A stretch of 64,000 bases of DNA from Phascolarctos cinereus (GCF_002099425.1 NW_018344272.1:660001-724000); one strand, 5' to 3'. Positions 11,396-24,033 are shown, counted from the stretch's first letter. Notes: generated from the sequence alone by a model not told the origin. Numbers and translations: made by a program.

Positions 11396-13552
11396 AATTA
11401 GGTTAATATTTGCACCATTGGAGGGAGAACCTATATTGATAAGAGAACAGAATTATCAAAGAATTAAAGAAATATTTTATGTATATTCATGATATTTCCA
11501 GATCAAGTACAGGCTTTCTCTATTTTATATCATGGTAAACTTCTTTTTTCCCTTCTCATATAAGAGTTTTTGGTGGTTATGAGCTATCTTTAACAATCTC
11601 CCTTTCCCAAGACCTAATAAAATTATTTTGGCATTCCCTCAGTATTGCTTATTTTTGGTGCCTTCTGTGCACAGTGTTCTCCTGCATGTTGTTAAGAGGT
11701 ATGCCAGAGTTTCTGTTATGTATTCAGTTACATCTGCTCCTCCATACATTTGGGAAACCAGGAACACAGATGTTCTTGGCTTCTGGCCATTTCCAGTCGT
11801 GTTTCCTCTGCAAGTAAATTCTTCATTACTGATTTATCAAAGCATGTACTTTTGGGAATGGGTCTCCTTGTTCTGGGCCATCCTTCTTATCACTTTCCCT
11901 TTTTGTTTTGGTTCCCCTCTGCTGTCTCCCAGAGCACCCAAAGTAACAGAAAATTTTCAGATTTAATTCCAAGAGACAGTAAAACCAGGTAGAGGCAGTT
12001 CTGAATTCTGAAAAAAAAAAAAGGTAGACCCTTTCTAGCGAACATTGTAAAATTGCTTTGTGAGAAATTGAAATGCCATTGACATAAAAAGAATGGTACC
12101 AGTATTGCTAATGTTTCATTACATAACTGATGATGTTATTACTCTCACTTTAAAATTTAAAAAAGGGTTGAGGAGGATGGGTGGAGAGAACACAGGAAGG
12201 AGTCCCAAATTAGACCATTCACTCTTGAAAACTGAATTGCTATTCTAGCCATGACCATGTACAATAGAGATATTGAAAATAAGGTCACTTTTTCCCATTG
12301 TATATCCATATATTCATATATTATTTACATCATATATATGCATGTTGAGTTCCACAGTATTAGGTATTTTTTGTTTGTTTTCACAGATTAACAATTATCT
12401 GACTGCTGCAACAATAACAAGAGGGAGAGGGAAGTATTCTTCATAATAGATCTCTCAGAAAAGATTAAAAACCAAGGGAAAGAATCCTAATGCTTTTCAC
12501 TTGTGTCTGGACACTTTGATAATCAATAAGTTTATAGGTTACAGAAGACAAAACTTTTCCAATAGGAGATGCTTAAATATATAGGGCCAAGCAGAAAGGG
12601 CAAGAAGAACAGCATGCAGATTTTTGTTCTGTTTTCTGAAAGGATTTTTCTGAATATACAGAAAGTCAAAGCCAAAGGGGGGAAAGCAGTTCAGTTAATC
12701 TCTACAACATTAAGAGTAAACCAAATTCATGACATACTGGTACTCCTCTCCTTCCTCTTTAAAAAAAAAAAAACTAATAACATTGTTTATTGGAGTTGGT
12801 GTAATGCCATCAAGCAGCCCCTTAAAATATTCAAAAAAAAACCTATTCTATTTTATTTGATGAAATGTTCAAATGATTTTAAGAAGATATAATCACTATT
12901 GGGAGAATTTTAAATGCAGAGTTTTAAAATCTCTGCCAGTGCCATGCTTTCTATTTAAAAAAAAGGATAGAAGCCTGCTGTTTCCATTATGAGTATAACA
13001 CACCATGAGGCAAAGAGCCAGGTAATATCAGATGTGCTCCCCATGGAAATTTACAGAAAGGGGAAAAAATTCAAATCTCTCTCCATGTATATTCGTATAG
13101 GTGGCTATATACACAGACAACTATCCACACACTCATTCATGTGTATAGATAGACAGATCCATCTATACATAATGCACTGCAGTTGTTAGTTTGACAGCCA
13201 CTGGTAAATTATGTCTCTTACCTGTAAACTCTCCAAATTCCCTGTCAGCATCTCACAAAGAACAATAATTGTTTATTGATCTAAGCGTTAACAATGTATC
13301 ACTTGTTCTTCAATAAGGTCTAGAAATGTGACTCAAGGGCAATAACCGTTTGGAATAGCCACATATCCACAGCGTCTTAACGTATTTTTTCCTTCATCTA
13401 TAATACAAAGTTAAAGTAGCTTAAAACATACATATTCTACTAAAGTAAAATTTTATACAGATGTTTCCTTGAAAACACTGAATAGCTTTGCTCTATTTAT
13501 TGTTATCTACTTGTTTTTGTTCAGGTGTTTGAAATTTAGGGGTTATAGGGGG

Positions 13553-13554
<2 letters not shown>
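11396..13554. other. Unassigned DNA
   Basis: No confident gene or repeat. Two overlapping frames at 11628-11992 and one at 12569-12892 show no motif and look like chance. The last is lysine-rich from AT-rich composition. Confidence 0.4.
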
Positions 13555-13595
<41 letters not shown>

Positions 13596-13597
13596 TA
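13555..13597. repeat. (GT)n microsatellite
   Basis: About 20 GT units with one interruption near the 3' end. Confidence 0.95.
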
Positions 13598-13687
13598 CTG
13601 GAAGATTTTGTTGCTGTTCTTATTCACTTCATAGGAAATAACACAAAAGAAGGGAACGTTTTAACCTAGAAATCAGTAATCTCCCCA

Positions 13688-13870
13688 GCTCTTCTACTTT
13701 GCAGTTGACTGCAGGCAAGTCATTTAATCTCTCTCTATCTCAGTATCCTCCTTCATAAAATGGGGATGCTATCTGTTCAGTTTACTTTTCAGGGATCTGA
13801 TGGGAATAAATGGGATACTATATATGAAAGCACTATGCGAAAGTAAGCTGCTATTTTATGTGCTATTGCC
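13688..13870 (+). repeat. MIR-type CORE-SINE
   Basis: Sense MIR order: 'caggcaagtcatttaatctc', 'tcagtatcctccttcataaa', 'atggggatgc', and a tail 'gaaagcactatgcgaaag'. Confidence 0.75.
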
Positions 13871-13902
13871 ATAGGAATAATTATACAGGATGTAATATAG
13901 TA

Positions 13903-13964
13903 TAATGGAAAAGCATTGGAATTGGAACTAAGTCCAGGTTCATAACTTTGGTGTTATTCTCTGT
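13903..13964 (+). repeat. MIR head fragment
   Basis: 'agtataatggaaaagcattg' followed by 'gaattggaactaagtcc' matches a MIR/CORE-SINE tRNA-like head that breaks off into L2 sequence. Confidence 0.5.
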
Positions 13965-14720
13965 TCTCTATTGTCCCTGACTTCGTATTTCCCATCAGTT
14001 GTCAAATTCCTCTGTTTCTCCCTTTCCATCACATGCATCTAAACCCTTTTCTGCTTATACATACTACCTTAGTTCAAGACTTCATCACCTCTTACCAAGA
14101 TTATTGCAACAACTTTGTAATTGATCTGTCTGATTCAACTCTCTCTCTCTCTCCCCACTCCAATCCCTTAAAGTGATTTTCCTTAAGCCCAGAGCTAATC
14201 ATATGACTTCCCTACTTAATCAAACGCAGTAGCTATGCTTCCAAGATCAAATATAAAATCCATTGTTTTTCTTCTGAAGACCTTCCCAATCTCACCCCAA
14301 CCTATGTTTGGAGTATCCATTCTCACTGCTTCACCTTCTGCGCTCTGTGGTCTAGCCAAACTGACCTTACCTCTGTGGCTCACATATAACACTCCATCTA
14401 CACTCTCTATTTCTTTGCATTGGTTGTCTTACTTGCTTGGAATTCACTCCCTCCTCATCTCACCTCATAGAATCTTCATGATTTAGCTCAAGCACCATGT
14501 TTTGCACAAAGCCCCTCCTGATCTCAAATTGCTTATGCCCACCCTCTAAAGTTACCTTTTTAAGTACTTTGTATTTATTTTTATTCGTTCTCTTTATATT
14601 TACTTTGTAAATATTTATAACTGTACTTGGCTCTTCCATTAGAATTTATATTTGTATTCACAACAACTTCTGGCACAGTGCCTGACCCATAGTAGGCACT
14701 AATAAATACTTGTTAATTAG
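13965..14720 (+). mobile_element. L2 LINE, long 3' segment
   Basis: Sense L2 landmarks in order: 'ttattgcaacaactttgtaa', 'gagctaatcatatgacttcc', 'aagatcaaatataaaatcca', 'cttggaattcactccctcct', 'gcacaaagcccctcctgatc', and the terminal 'cacagtgcctgacccatagt' with 'aataaatacttgtta'. A short open frame at 14235-14486 is only L2 sequence. Confidence 0.8.
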
Positions 14721-14734
14721 CTTATTGATTAATC

Positions 14735-14781
14735 AGAAGACAGGTCTGAATCTCAGCTCTTTGCCACTTAATAGCTATGCA
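14735..14781 (+). repeat. MIR-type SINE, left part
   Basis: 'gaagacaggtctgaatctca' then 'gccacttaatagctatgca' is a MIR core that stops where an RTE-tailed element begins. It continues at 15302. Confidence 0.65.
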
Positions 14782-15292
14782 GTGAGGTATATGGGGAACT
14801 CAAGGAGGCATAGCACCTCTGGGTAGAGGGCTTGCTGAGCCCTTTTCAGGGTTGCTCATCCACTTTTGGTGTCTGCCTCTCACCTAATTCTCACCTGTGG
14901 CTCCAAAAAGCTGTAGCATGCACAGTGGCTATACTCTAGTAAAACTATCTGGGTAGATGAGCTAAACAAAGCTGAGGGTAGCCAACAGGCCTCAAACCTG
15001 TTGATGAGTTAAGGGTATGCCTACCCTAAGCATATGAAGACTTCTCCTCCTCTTCCCCCCACTACCAAAGCAAAAGCTGTGGGACACTTAGAATTTTATC
15101 AGACATCAAAGATGCCAAGGCCATTGCCAGGCATCTTAACTTTTTTTTGTCTTGCCACTGGACTTTAATGACTAGAGAGAATAAGGCTAATGACTTTGTG
15201 CAACTTTGCCTCACTTTAAATCCAATTCACCCACAAGTCAAGACATCACCCCATGGTGTCATGAGTCTTCTTCAAAATGAAGAACAAACAAC
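14782..15292 (+). mobile_element. RTE-tailed marsupial retroelement inserted in a MIR
   Basis: About 510 bp with recognisable marsupial repeat text: 'ctatctgggtagatgagct', 'tcttgccactggactttaat', 'ctttgcctcactttaaatcc', 'aagtcaagacatcaccccat', and the tail 'tcttcaaaatgaagaacaaa' running into caacag. The final segment is the 3' end type used by RTE-family LINEs and their SINEs. Flanks AGCTATGCA (14773-14781) and AGCTACACA (15293-15301) look like a target duplication with two changes. I do not recognise a coding segment, so it is a non-autonomous element or a truncated LINE. Confidence 0.65.
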
Positions 15293-15301
15293 AGCTACAC
15301 A

Positions 15302-15410
15302 ATCCAAGCCGTGTTAAGTCTCACTTAGCCTCAGTGTCTTTATGAGTGAAATGGGGATATTATACCACTGTCTACCTCAAAGGGCTTTTGCAAAAAAAAA
15401 AAATCTTAAA
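15302..15410 (+). repeat. MIR-type SINE, right part
   Basis: 'gttaagtctcacttagcctc', 'agtgtctttatgagtgaaat' and 'ggggatattataccactgtc' continue the MIR interrupted at 14781. Confidence 0.65.
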
Positions 15411-15429
15411 ATGTAACATTACAATTTTT

Positions 15430-15625
15430 AAACATGTAGAGTTGGAAATTAACATAGAGGTCATTAAATCCATCACCTTCATTTTAAAAATGAGGAAATA
15501 CTCCTAGTGGATCAAAGTAACTTACCTGAGGTCATTTAGGTAGCAAGGAGCAGTTGGGATTTGAATACAGGTCCTCTCTGACTCCAGCTGCATTGTATTC
15601 TATTATCTCATGCTGCCTCCAATTT
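15430..15625 (-). repeat. MIR-family SINE
   Basis: Antisense order: 'gagttggaaattaacataga', 'cattttaaaaatgaggaaat', 'cttacctgaggtcatttagg', 'gggatttgaatacaggtcct', and 'tctcatgctgcctcc'. Confidence 0.75.
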
Positions 15626-15659
15626 CCCGTCCCTCTCCAAAATACAAGCACACACCCTC

Positions 15660-15800
15660 CAAAGCTGCCAGTTGTGTGACTGTCATTTAATATCTCTGAG
15701 CCTCAGCTGCCACATCTATAAAATGAGAATAATAATACGTTTTCTATGTCAACTGAATTGTGAAGAAAGTAGTTTGTAACAATATAAATGTGAGCTATTC
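15660..15800 (+). repeat. MIR-type SINE fragment
   Basis: 'cagttgtgtgactgtcattt', 'gagcctcagctgccacatct' and 'ataaaatgagaataataata' are MIR core and CORE text. Confidence 0.7.
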
Positions 15801-16124
15801 ACTCACATTTTATTTTGAATGTTATATTTATTATTATCATAGAAAGAATATTCTCCATTGGCCATACTCTTTAAGACTCAAATTCTCCTGCTGTTATGTA
15901 AATCTACAGAAAATTATAGTTTTATTAGACATTGGGGCTCAAAATGAGACATTAAGGCTCCAACTGAAGAACAAAAGAATCAAACTCAAAAACAATTTAA
16001 TACAAACAATGAATATAGTCTTTTCTGAGGGTGCCTCACCCAATAACAGAACCACCCACACACAATCATTGCATCAAAATAAAAAGGACAAACTAGGATA
16101 ATGCCTATATCGTGATTAATTTTT

Positions 16125-16320
16125 GAAATGTCATACTTACATAGCACATTATTTATAACAGTCCTGCAAGCATTATTACCCATATATATTAGAAATGAGA
16201 AAAATTGAGGCTCAGGATAAGAGGTTAAGTGACTTTATCAGGCTCACACAATATCAAACCTCAAATTTAGGTCCTGTGACTATAAAGACAGTACTCTTTC
16301 AAGGAGATCAAGCTGACTCC
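16125..16320 (-). repeat. MIR-type SINE
   Basis: Antisense: 'cttacatagcacattattta', 'aatgagaaaaattgaggctc', 'gaggttaagtgactttatca' and 'caaatttaggtcctgtgac'. Confidence 0.75.
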
Positions 16321-16374
16321 CAAAAGAAGGAAATCCTCAGGAGAATGCAATAACGAAAAAGACCGAGATCTTTC

Positions 16375-17196
16375 ACTGCAGCTCTTCTCTGTTGCCTCAT
16401 TGATCTACCTATCAATTTCTCTTCTGTCTCAGTCTCACCCACTTACCTTGAAATATCTTCCCATATCTAATTTATAGCCAAGTCCTGTAGATTTTACCTT
16501 TGAAAATTCTTTCATATATGCCCACGTCTCTCCTCTGACTTTGCTACTGCCCTGGTGTAGGCCCTCGTCACCTTGGACTAGACTATTGCAAAAGCTTGCT
16601 GATTGGTCTCCCTGCTTCAAGTCTCTCACCACTAGAGTCCATCCTCCACTCAGCTCCCAAAATGATCTTCCTTATGCACAGGTCTGATCATATCCTCCCC
16701 CTGCCCCACCCCCAAGATTCAATAAATTACAGTGGTTCCTTATCACCTTCAGGATCAAACATAAAATACCCTGGTATTCAAAGTCCTTCAAAGAATGCCC
16801 CTGCCTACATACTTTCCCAGTCTGCTTACACCTTACTCTCCTACCTGTGTTCTGACACTGCTGTTTATCTCATCTCTGCTGTTTATCAACTGGGCACTCC
16901 ATCTCCTGACTTGGTTGTCCCTCATGCCTCAAATTTGTTCCTTCTTCATCCTGCCTGTTGGCTTTCTTGGCTTCCTTCATGTCCTAGCTAACATCCCAAT
17001 TTCTACAAGAAGCCTTTCCTGATCCCCTTAGTGCCTTTCCTCCATTGATTATCCCCAATTTATTTTTAATATAGTTTGTACATAATTCTTAACTTGTCAT
17101 CTCCCCCATCAGACTGTGAGGTCCTTGAAAATAAGAACTGTATTTTATCTTTCTTTTTACTCCCAGTGCTCAGCACATTGCTTGGCACATAGGAGG
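16375..17196 (+). mobile_element. L2 LINE, long 3' segment, left part
   Basis: Sense L2 text: 'ggactagactattgcaaaag', 'ggtctccctgcttcaagtct', 'aggtctgatcatatcctccc', 'acaagaagcctttcctgatc', 'cagactgtgaggtccttgaa', and 'gctcagcacattgcttggca'. It encloses short serine/leucine-rich frames that are L2 by-products. A MIR interrupts it before the terminal tail. Confidence 0.8.
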
Positions 17197-17458
17197 AAAG
17201 GGAATCAATATTTACATAGCACCCAATATGTGGCAGGGACTGTGTTAAATGCTTTACAAACATTACTTCATTGGGTCCTCAAAACTCTCCTGTGAAGTAG
17301 TGCTATTATTATTGACAGTTGAAGAAAGTGTGGAAAACAGAGGGGAAATGTCTTCACCAGGGTTACATGGCTAATAAGTGTAAGAAGCCAAATTTGAATA
17401 CAGTCCTTCTTGACTCCAGGCCCCTCACTTTGTCTACTCCACTACCTAGCTACCTAGC
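17197..17458 (-). repeat. MIR inserted in L2 tail
   Basis: Antisense MIR: 'atttacatagcacccaatat', 'tttacaaacattacttcatt', 'aaatgtcttcaccagggtta' and 'gactccaggcccctcacttt'. The L2 tail is cut at 'cacataggagg' and resumes after it. Confidence 0.75.
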
Positions 17459-17492
17459 AGGCAGCTTAATAAATGCTTGTTGACCAACTGAC
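17459..17492 (+). mobile_element. L2 LINE tail, right part
   Basis: 'ggcagcttaataaatgcttg' followed by ttgaccaactga completes the L2 interrupted at 17196. Confidence 0.7.
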
Positions 17493-17690
17493 AGAGAGGC
17501 AGCAAAGTGAAGTAGAGTATTTGGCACCAGGAGAGCACTGGGTTTAAATCCCACCTCTACCCTTACCAACTGTCTGACCATGGTTCAATTCATTAACTCT
17601 TCTGTGACTCAGTTGCCTCATCTATAATATGGAGATTATTGCAAAGTACTTTGCAAATTTAAAGTTCAATATAAATAGTAGCTAATGTTA
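17493..17690 (+). repeat. MIR-type SINE
   Basis: Sense: 'ggcagcaaagtgaagtagag', 'agcactgggtttaaatccca', 'ctgtgactcagttgcctcat' and 'gcaaagtactttgcaaattt'. Confidence 0.75.
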
Positions 17691-20400
17691 TATGCCTGTG
17701 CCACACCCCTCCATATCAGCCTAACCAAGCCAATGTCTCTTCTGTCACAGCCTTACAGATGAGAGAACTGAAAGAGAAAGTCATCCCAATAGCTGCAATA
17801 AAACTACAGTCTGGATAATTTGGTTCCAGATCCATTAAGTATTTGAGGGATGGCATCACTGGTAGTGCAAAATTCAAATAGAAAATATGTTACATTTGTA
17901 GCATAATCCTATTTGGGTATCTGACAATCTTTGGAAAACCAGAGGCACGATTAGTTACTTATATTTCAAATTTGAAAATGGAAGCTGAAAGTTAAGTGGC
18001 AACATAAAACTAAGTACCTCTGGGATGGAGCTTCAAGCCTAAGTGAAGAAAAAATGACAGAAAATCATTAAGAAGAGAAGGCATTAAAAGGTTATAGATA
18101 AATTGCGATCAAGCCCTGTTTGACCATTTTATCAGTCTGTATTTTTCTTTTCTTTTTAAGATTGCCACAGCATTTCTTATCTCTGAAGATGTTTATGTTA
18201 TTGGGGATATACACAACATCTGATACTCAAATTAGAGAATGTTCTTACTTAGGACTATTAACAAAAATTGGATACTGTTATAAAACGGTAACAAAACAAA
18301 GCCACGTAATCTTTATTTCTTCTATAGTTTCACAGGATGATCCTTTGTAATCAGTTAATTTTGAGAGTCTTAGGATTTCTTTGGAATTTATCCTCTAACA
18401 AAGATACCTCCTTTAGCTTGAGCTTCAAGGAGACTATTGGCAAAGAAGAGAGATAAAGGTTGAACTCCACATGCCAGAGTCCCTGGATCCAGGGAAACAC
18501 CTTGTCTTTTCTTCATTGTGGGGACTTTAGATAGTCAATTGCCATCTCCATTATAGAAGAACGGGCAAAATTTGAAGTAAACCTCTCAGACAAAGAATGG
18601 ATCTTTAGCTAAGTGACAGTATTAGTGAACCCAAACCTGTATAATCTAAGTTTAAATTATGAAAGTAGAAAATGATGGGTTAAGAGATTGAGCATAGGAA
18701 AGGAAAGAGACTTAATCATTTTAGCAATTAGTACATAATGTCCTAAAATGATTCACTAATCACTCTGCAGCTGGTGCTCAGAAAAGAACATAGGGTATAA
18801 AAGCATTCTTCAAATGTCAGAGTCTGGTGGAGTCCACATGCTGAAAAAAATATAGAACTTACATGATGGGATGAAAATTGTATTTCCCTTAAGGAAAGAG
18901 ACTATAGCCTTTATCCCTGAAGGACATGGGAGAAGTAGCAGCAGAAACAATAGAAATTTATCCATTATTTCACTAATTCATAACACCCAAAACTTTGGCC
19001 CCAGATCTTGAAAGATATGACATTTTTTAAAAAAAGACAAATATCTTTTCCAGGATGAGGGTACATATCACACAGATATCTTCCAGTGTCTGCTTAATAA
19101 ACATAGAGGTCAATACAGCATTATTTCTTCAAATATACTAAAAGAAAAATAATTAAATGTACTCAGATAAATTAATAGTTCCATCAACTGTTTTTTTACA
19201 ATATCAGATATTTCATCTCTTGACAACAGAGGTAAAATAAATAAACTTTGATCTGAAATTTTCATCTAAGAACATCACTGGAATAGGTGGTATGTATGTG
19301 TCATAAAACTATAAAGAAACTGCAATGTTCTGCCCTAAAGAGATCGTTATAAGTACTTTTCCTTTGGTAGAAGCTGATAATTTGAACCTACCCAGGTAGT
19401 AGTTGATAATGGATACTTAAACACTCATATACCTCTGAGAACTACTTGTTTTTTCTCAGTCCATGGTGGACTTTTTTTGCCTGTAAAATTTTTGTATTCT
19501 AACCTCACCACTAGCTTCCATACATTCCCAAACATACCTGCCTTTCTGCCTTATCACAGTGCAATCACAAAAATGAAGTATTGGTTAGGTGATAACTGGG
19601 GCTCCCTTCCTTTAAATCCAGTGAAAAGGTCTTAGGCCACTTCTTCAGTATGCTTCATTATCTCAATTGGTATCCACTCACCTATGATTTCTCCTTGACA
19701 GATGTAAAATTCAGAGGTCCTGCACTGGCTATGTGAGGTACTGGGGGTAATTAAGTCTGTTCTTTGGCTGTGACTTTCTGCTTTTTAAGTTTCCAGTATG
19801 TGAATTCTAAAGCAAATCTAAATCATCTGGTGACCCTGAGGTTATGATGTTATGCATTTAGAGAGAACCTTTCGTTCAATAATTCAAAGTGCATTGTAAA
19901 GATTCATTGTTGCAAAAGCTTCCCTCCAGCATATAGAGTGTTTTACAAATGGTTAAATCCAGGCCAGAAAGTAGCTGGCAAATTATTCTAGTGAAAGAAT
20001 GTAGAATTAAATTGATTGTAACTCATTTCTTTAACCAGTTGCAGACTAGCACCATTTTTCCCATTGTTAGAGTCATAAAAGAAATTACTGCCACATATAT
20101 ACATCCTTATTGCTGTGACAAGCTAGCAGCAACTGGAGAGTAGGAAATGCCCTTGTAGTTGTGATTAACCCATGTCACATACACAACCCTTCTTAAGTAT
20201 CTATAAATACTCAGCTAATTTATGTCATCTGAATAAATACTGTGTGCCATTTTTAGAGAAAGGTATCCGATTCTTCCCCTTCCTTCTTACTGTTTTACCT
20301 AAGGTTGTTCTGAAATGACTGCTTGTGTGCTCCTGTCACTGGAAGGAAAAGAGATCTTTATTCTTTTTATGAATAAGGACACAATGTCTCTCTTTATATC
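17691..20400. other. Unassigned, repeat-poor DNA
   Basis: No repeat family or gene is recognised over most of this stretch. A small frame at 18120-18350 and another at 19949-20143 have no recognisable motif. Confidence 0.4.
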
Positions 20401-20830
20401 AGCAGCCATGTGTTGCTTTGTTTTTCTGTGTTTTCTTTCACTAAGTGGGTTATTTTGGCCTGGCCAAGTTTAGTAATCACAAGAAGAGCACAAAGTTCAT
20501 TCATCTTCAGTTACTTTGAAGGGGGGAGGTGGGGAGAATTCAGAAGTGCAGGAAGCAGTCTCAGTCCTACACTTAGTGCGGAGGGAGTTGTTGGAATTGG
20601 AGGTGAAGAGGACGCAGCTGCATTTCTTAACTTTTGAATGAAAAGCAATTATGCCAACAGCCTTCATTTTGGAATGTCAGCATGGGCCTGTGTCATAGCC
20701 ATTCTGACACTCCCAAACTGCAGATTTTAAAGGCCTCCTGCCTTTGTCATTGAGACACCTGTCACCTACTACACTGAATCAGCATCTCTGGATGCTGAGA
20801 AATACATATTCAACACAAATCTTTGCAAGA
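20401..20830. other. Repeat-free, locally GC-richer block
   Basis: The base composition is higher in G and C than its neighbours, and no repeat is seen. The segment 20640-20800 contains 'gcatgggcctgtgtcatagc' and 'tttaaaggcctcctgccttt' and lacks simple-sequence decay. It could be a conserved non-coding element, but this rests on impression alone. The frame at 20410-20637 is not a known protein. Confidence 0.3.
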
Positions 20831-22027
20831 AGTAAGAGTAGGGATGCTGGGATTCTTTAAAAAATTTTAAGAAAAAAAAAATGAAAGGAAATTTAAGCAT
20901 GAGAAAAGAACTGTGGATGCTTTTTACCCCTGCATGACAGAATATGAGCTATTTCAAATAAACTTCCTTTTTGTGTTTGCTGTGAAAATAATTTAACCCC
21001 AATGTCAAGTTAATATAGTAAAACCCTTTAAAGAGATTTTAAAGAGATAAGAGCCTCCAAATACTTAACTTTAGAGAGCTTCTTAGCAAAGAAATCGGTG
21101 TAGGTGTAGGATCTAAAAATTGAAGGCATCCATTGGGAACACTTCTTACACAGAAACTTCATGTCAGGGATGTATTCTCATTAAAAATGAGGAAAGTGTT
21201 GATCAGGATGAAATAATTTGTTGGTCAAAACATATTTTTTCCTTAGAGAGTATGCCAAAGGAATATGAAACTGTGGTTCCTTATCTTTGAATGATGGACA
21301 ACATCGGGTTCTTTCTTTTCCTGTTAAATCTCATTTTCAGACATATTTTTCATTCATTCTCAACTTCTTCATCCTTGCCCTCTTGCCTATGATCATGTCT
21401 ATGAGTCAATTGCAAAAGCAGTGCTCATTTCCAGCTTACTCAAGTATATCAAGATATTCATTTTATGAATTCAGGACTTGAAAGTGAGACATCCTTCAAC
21501 ACTCCAAGTGACACCCAGAAGAACTCAGAATTTTATAGTTCACTAGTTCAAATATCTTTCTGAAAAGAGGCTAATGATTTCTTTATACCTGATTAACTGT
21601 TTGATGGTGCACTAACACAAATGAATTCAACTTTTAAAAAACAATAATTTTATGTAATGGATATAGTAGCATAATACATCAATTAATACTTGCCCTCCCA
21701 AGAAGTACTGATGTCTAATCTCATATAGAATTTGATGCATTATTAAGATTGAAATTGAAAATAGGGGTTGCCTATATTTTTAATTTTAAGTACTTATTAT
21801 TTTTCAGGTTGAAAATGGCCCAAATATTATCATATAAGTCCCTAGCACCAAGCAATAGCTGGAGTAAGAGCAGACAACAAGAGAGTCTTCTCCAAAGCAA
21901 CTATAATTACCCACATCATTTTACACCATGAAATTTTTAAATTAGGCAAGAACTTAGCATCCACTTTATTGATAGGCAGCTCACAAGGAACAGATTTATT
22001 TCTATAGCAGGACAAAAGGAAGAAAAT
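20831..22027. other. Unassigned DNA
   Basis: No repeat or gene is recognised. Frames at 21287-21481 and 21749-21931 look like chance. Confidence 0.4.
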
Positions 22028-23678
22028 AGATAAGGACTTCTGGCAAGATGGTGGAATAAGTCATTTCCCCTCCTCTATTTCCATTCCCTCACCTACAACA
22101 TCAAAACAAAAATGGGCCAAATTAATTAATTAAAAATAGCAACCAAAAGAAGAGAAGAAAGAAAATAAGTAACACTCAGTAATTACAAAAGAAAAGTAGA
22201 CCTTATTACAAACTCCTAGCTCCTAGTTCACCTAGCACTGGCTCCTGCACAGCTTACCTCCTTAGTTCCTAATTTTGAGTTTAGTGTGTATGTGCCAGTG
22301 TTTAATTTTACTAATCAAATTCTCCATTCAACTAGGTCCCACTCACACCCTCTTAACTTACGTCGCTGGTTGGTTGAGGACCTAAAACTTTGGTATGGAT
22401 CAGAGAAAGCAGGAGCCTATGGAGGAAGGAAGAACTCAAAAATCTGTTTATCTAGGAATATATAAAAGGCAAAATTCTAGGGAAAAAAGCCAATGAGATT
22501 AAGTATATAATTGCAACTGTGGATACCTCTAGATATTTTTCCATTGACAGTGACTCAGGTGCATATTCTTACTCTATAGCAGAAGAAAATCATAAAATTC
22601 ACTCAGTCTTTATGGTTTGGATGAAAAAGAATAGGAGGCTGTGGGCAAGCAATTGGATCAAAAATTCCAGGACTATTTAAATGCTTTGTAGTACAAAACA
22701 AAAGGAGGCTTCCATTAGGCCATTGAAGAAACACTAGCAAAGAAACTAATAAATAAAAGTAATGAGCAAACTGTTTGGAAGTCAATATAATTAATGATAA
22801 CAACAAAATAAAAACTGAAGATTTCCAAAAGAGAAAATGTTAAAATAAATGCAATGAGATCCTCAAAATGTCAAAGAAACAATTAAAAGGCCCTCTAGAA
22901 TGATTCAGACATACAATAAGAAAATGAAAGAAATGCAGAAAATTAGGATAAAATCAGAGCTCTCAAGCAAAATATCAGTAATACAAACAAGAGAATTTAG
23001 AAGTAATGATAGTGAAACTTTCCCCAAAGGTGAATTCTCTTAAAATGAGAATGGCATATTCAGAACACACACACATGCACACACACAAATGAAGAGGCAG
23101 AAAATTAGAATTGAAAAGAAAACAGCACTGGAAGAGTTTTCCACAAGCCCAGAAAAAAAGAGCTTGAAAATAGACTACGAAGAAATAATCTAAAGATTAC
23201 AGGTCTGCCAAAAGAAAAATAAAACATAAAAAATAAAACATTAAATATACAGGAAACTACGTAGGAAATTTGTCCAGAAATATTGGAAATAGGGGACAAA
23301 ATACAGGTCAAACAAATCCACAAGACACTGACAGACAGAAACTCTAAATTTAAGTTACCACCAAAACAGGCTACAGTCAAAGGCCTGAGCTTAAAGCATT
23401 AATCAAAATTTTTCCCAGTAGCCAAAAAACAGCTTTTTCGCATGTTAGTAAAAATACATCAGAATTGCTCAAGACCAATACTCATTTGAGATAAATCAAA
23501 GAAAAAATTGAAATATGATATTCCAAAAAGCAAAGAAGACTGCTTTACTCAAAAATAAAACCATCTCACAAAGCTGAACTTAATCATCAATAACAAAAAT
23601 AATAGACTTTTAATGAAACTGTCCTTTGAGAAATTAATTTCATTTTTCAAAAGAAACTAGAGGTTTCTTTTGAAGGCA
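22028..23678 (+). mobile_element. L1 5' end and ORF1-type fragment
   Basis: It opens with 'ggacttctggcaagatggtg', typical of L1 5' ends, and is followed by A-rich ORF1-type coding remains. The coiled-coil to RRM junction is visible as 'RRNNLKITGLPKEK' near 23180. Next comes 'QVKQIHKTLTDRNSKF' near 23310, then an 'LKYDIPKSKEDCF'-like C-terminal block near 23510 that parallels L1 ORF1 before its PAKLS motif. No ORF2 is seen, so this is either a truncated L1 or a HAL1-type (ORF1-only) element. It is heavily interrupted. Two SINEs lie in or after its tail. Confidence 0.6.
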
Positions 23679-23948
23679 TGTAACAATGTTGTTGTTGTTG
23701 TTCAGTCATTTCAATTGTGTCCAAATTTTTGTGACTCCATTTGGGGCTTTCTTGGCAAAGATACTAAAATGGTTTATCGTTTCTTTTTCTAGCTCATTTT
23801 ATAGATGAGGAAACTGAGGCAAACAGGGTTAAGTGACTTGCCCAAGGTCACATAGTTAATAAATGTCTGAGACCAAATTTTTCCTCAGGTCTTCCTTATT
23901 TCAGGCCAGGCGCTCTAACCACTGCGCCACCTAGCTGACCCTGTAACA
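23679..23948 (-). mobile_element. MAR1-type SINE with target duplication
   Basis: Antisense full-length element from 'gttgttgttgttgttcagtc' through 'tcttggcaaagatactaaaa', 'ggaaactgaggcaaacaggg', and the head 'actgcgccacctagctgacc'. TGTAACA at 23679-23685 and 23942-23948 is the target-site duplication. Confidence 0.88.
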
Positions 23949-24033
23949 TACAGACACATCAAACAAAAGAACAATATGACAGCAAGTATGAAAAAACTAA
24001 TTGATAAAAATCAATATTTTTGTTCATTTAGGG

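Noticed and set aside
11628-11966. 112-codon plus-strand frame
   Set aside because: No domain or motif, and an overlapping frame of similar length exists. It reads as a chance frame.
16596-16991. 131-codon plus-strand frame, the longest in the window
   Set aside because: It lies wholly inside the L2 3' segment, whose C/T-rich sense strand gives long serine/leucine/proline frames.
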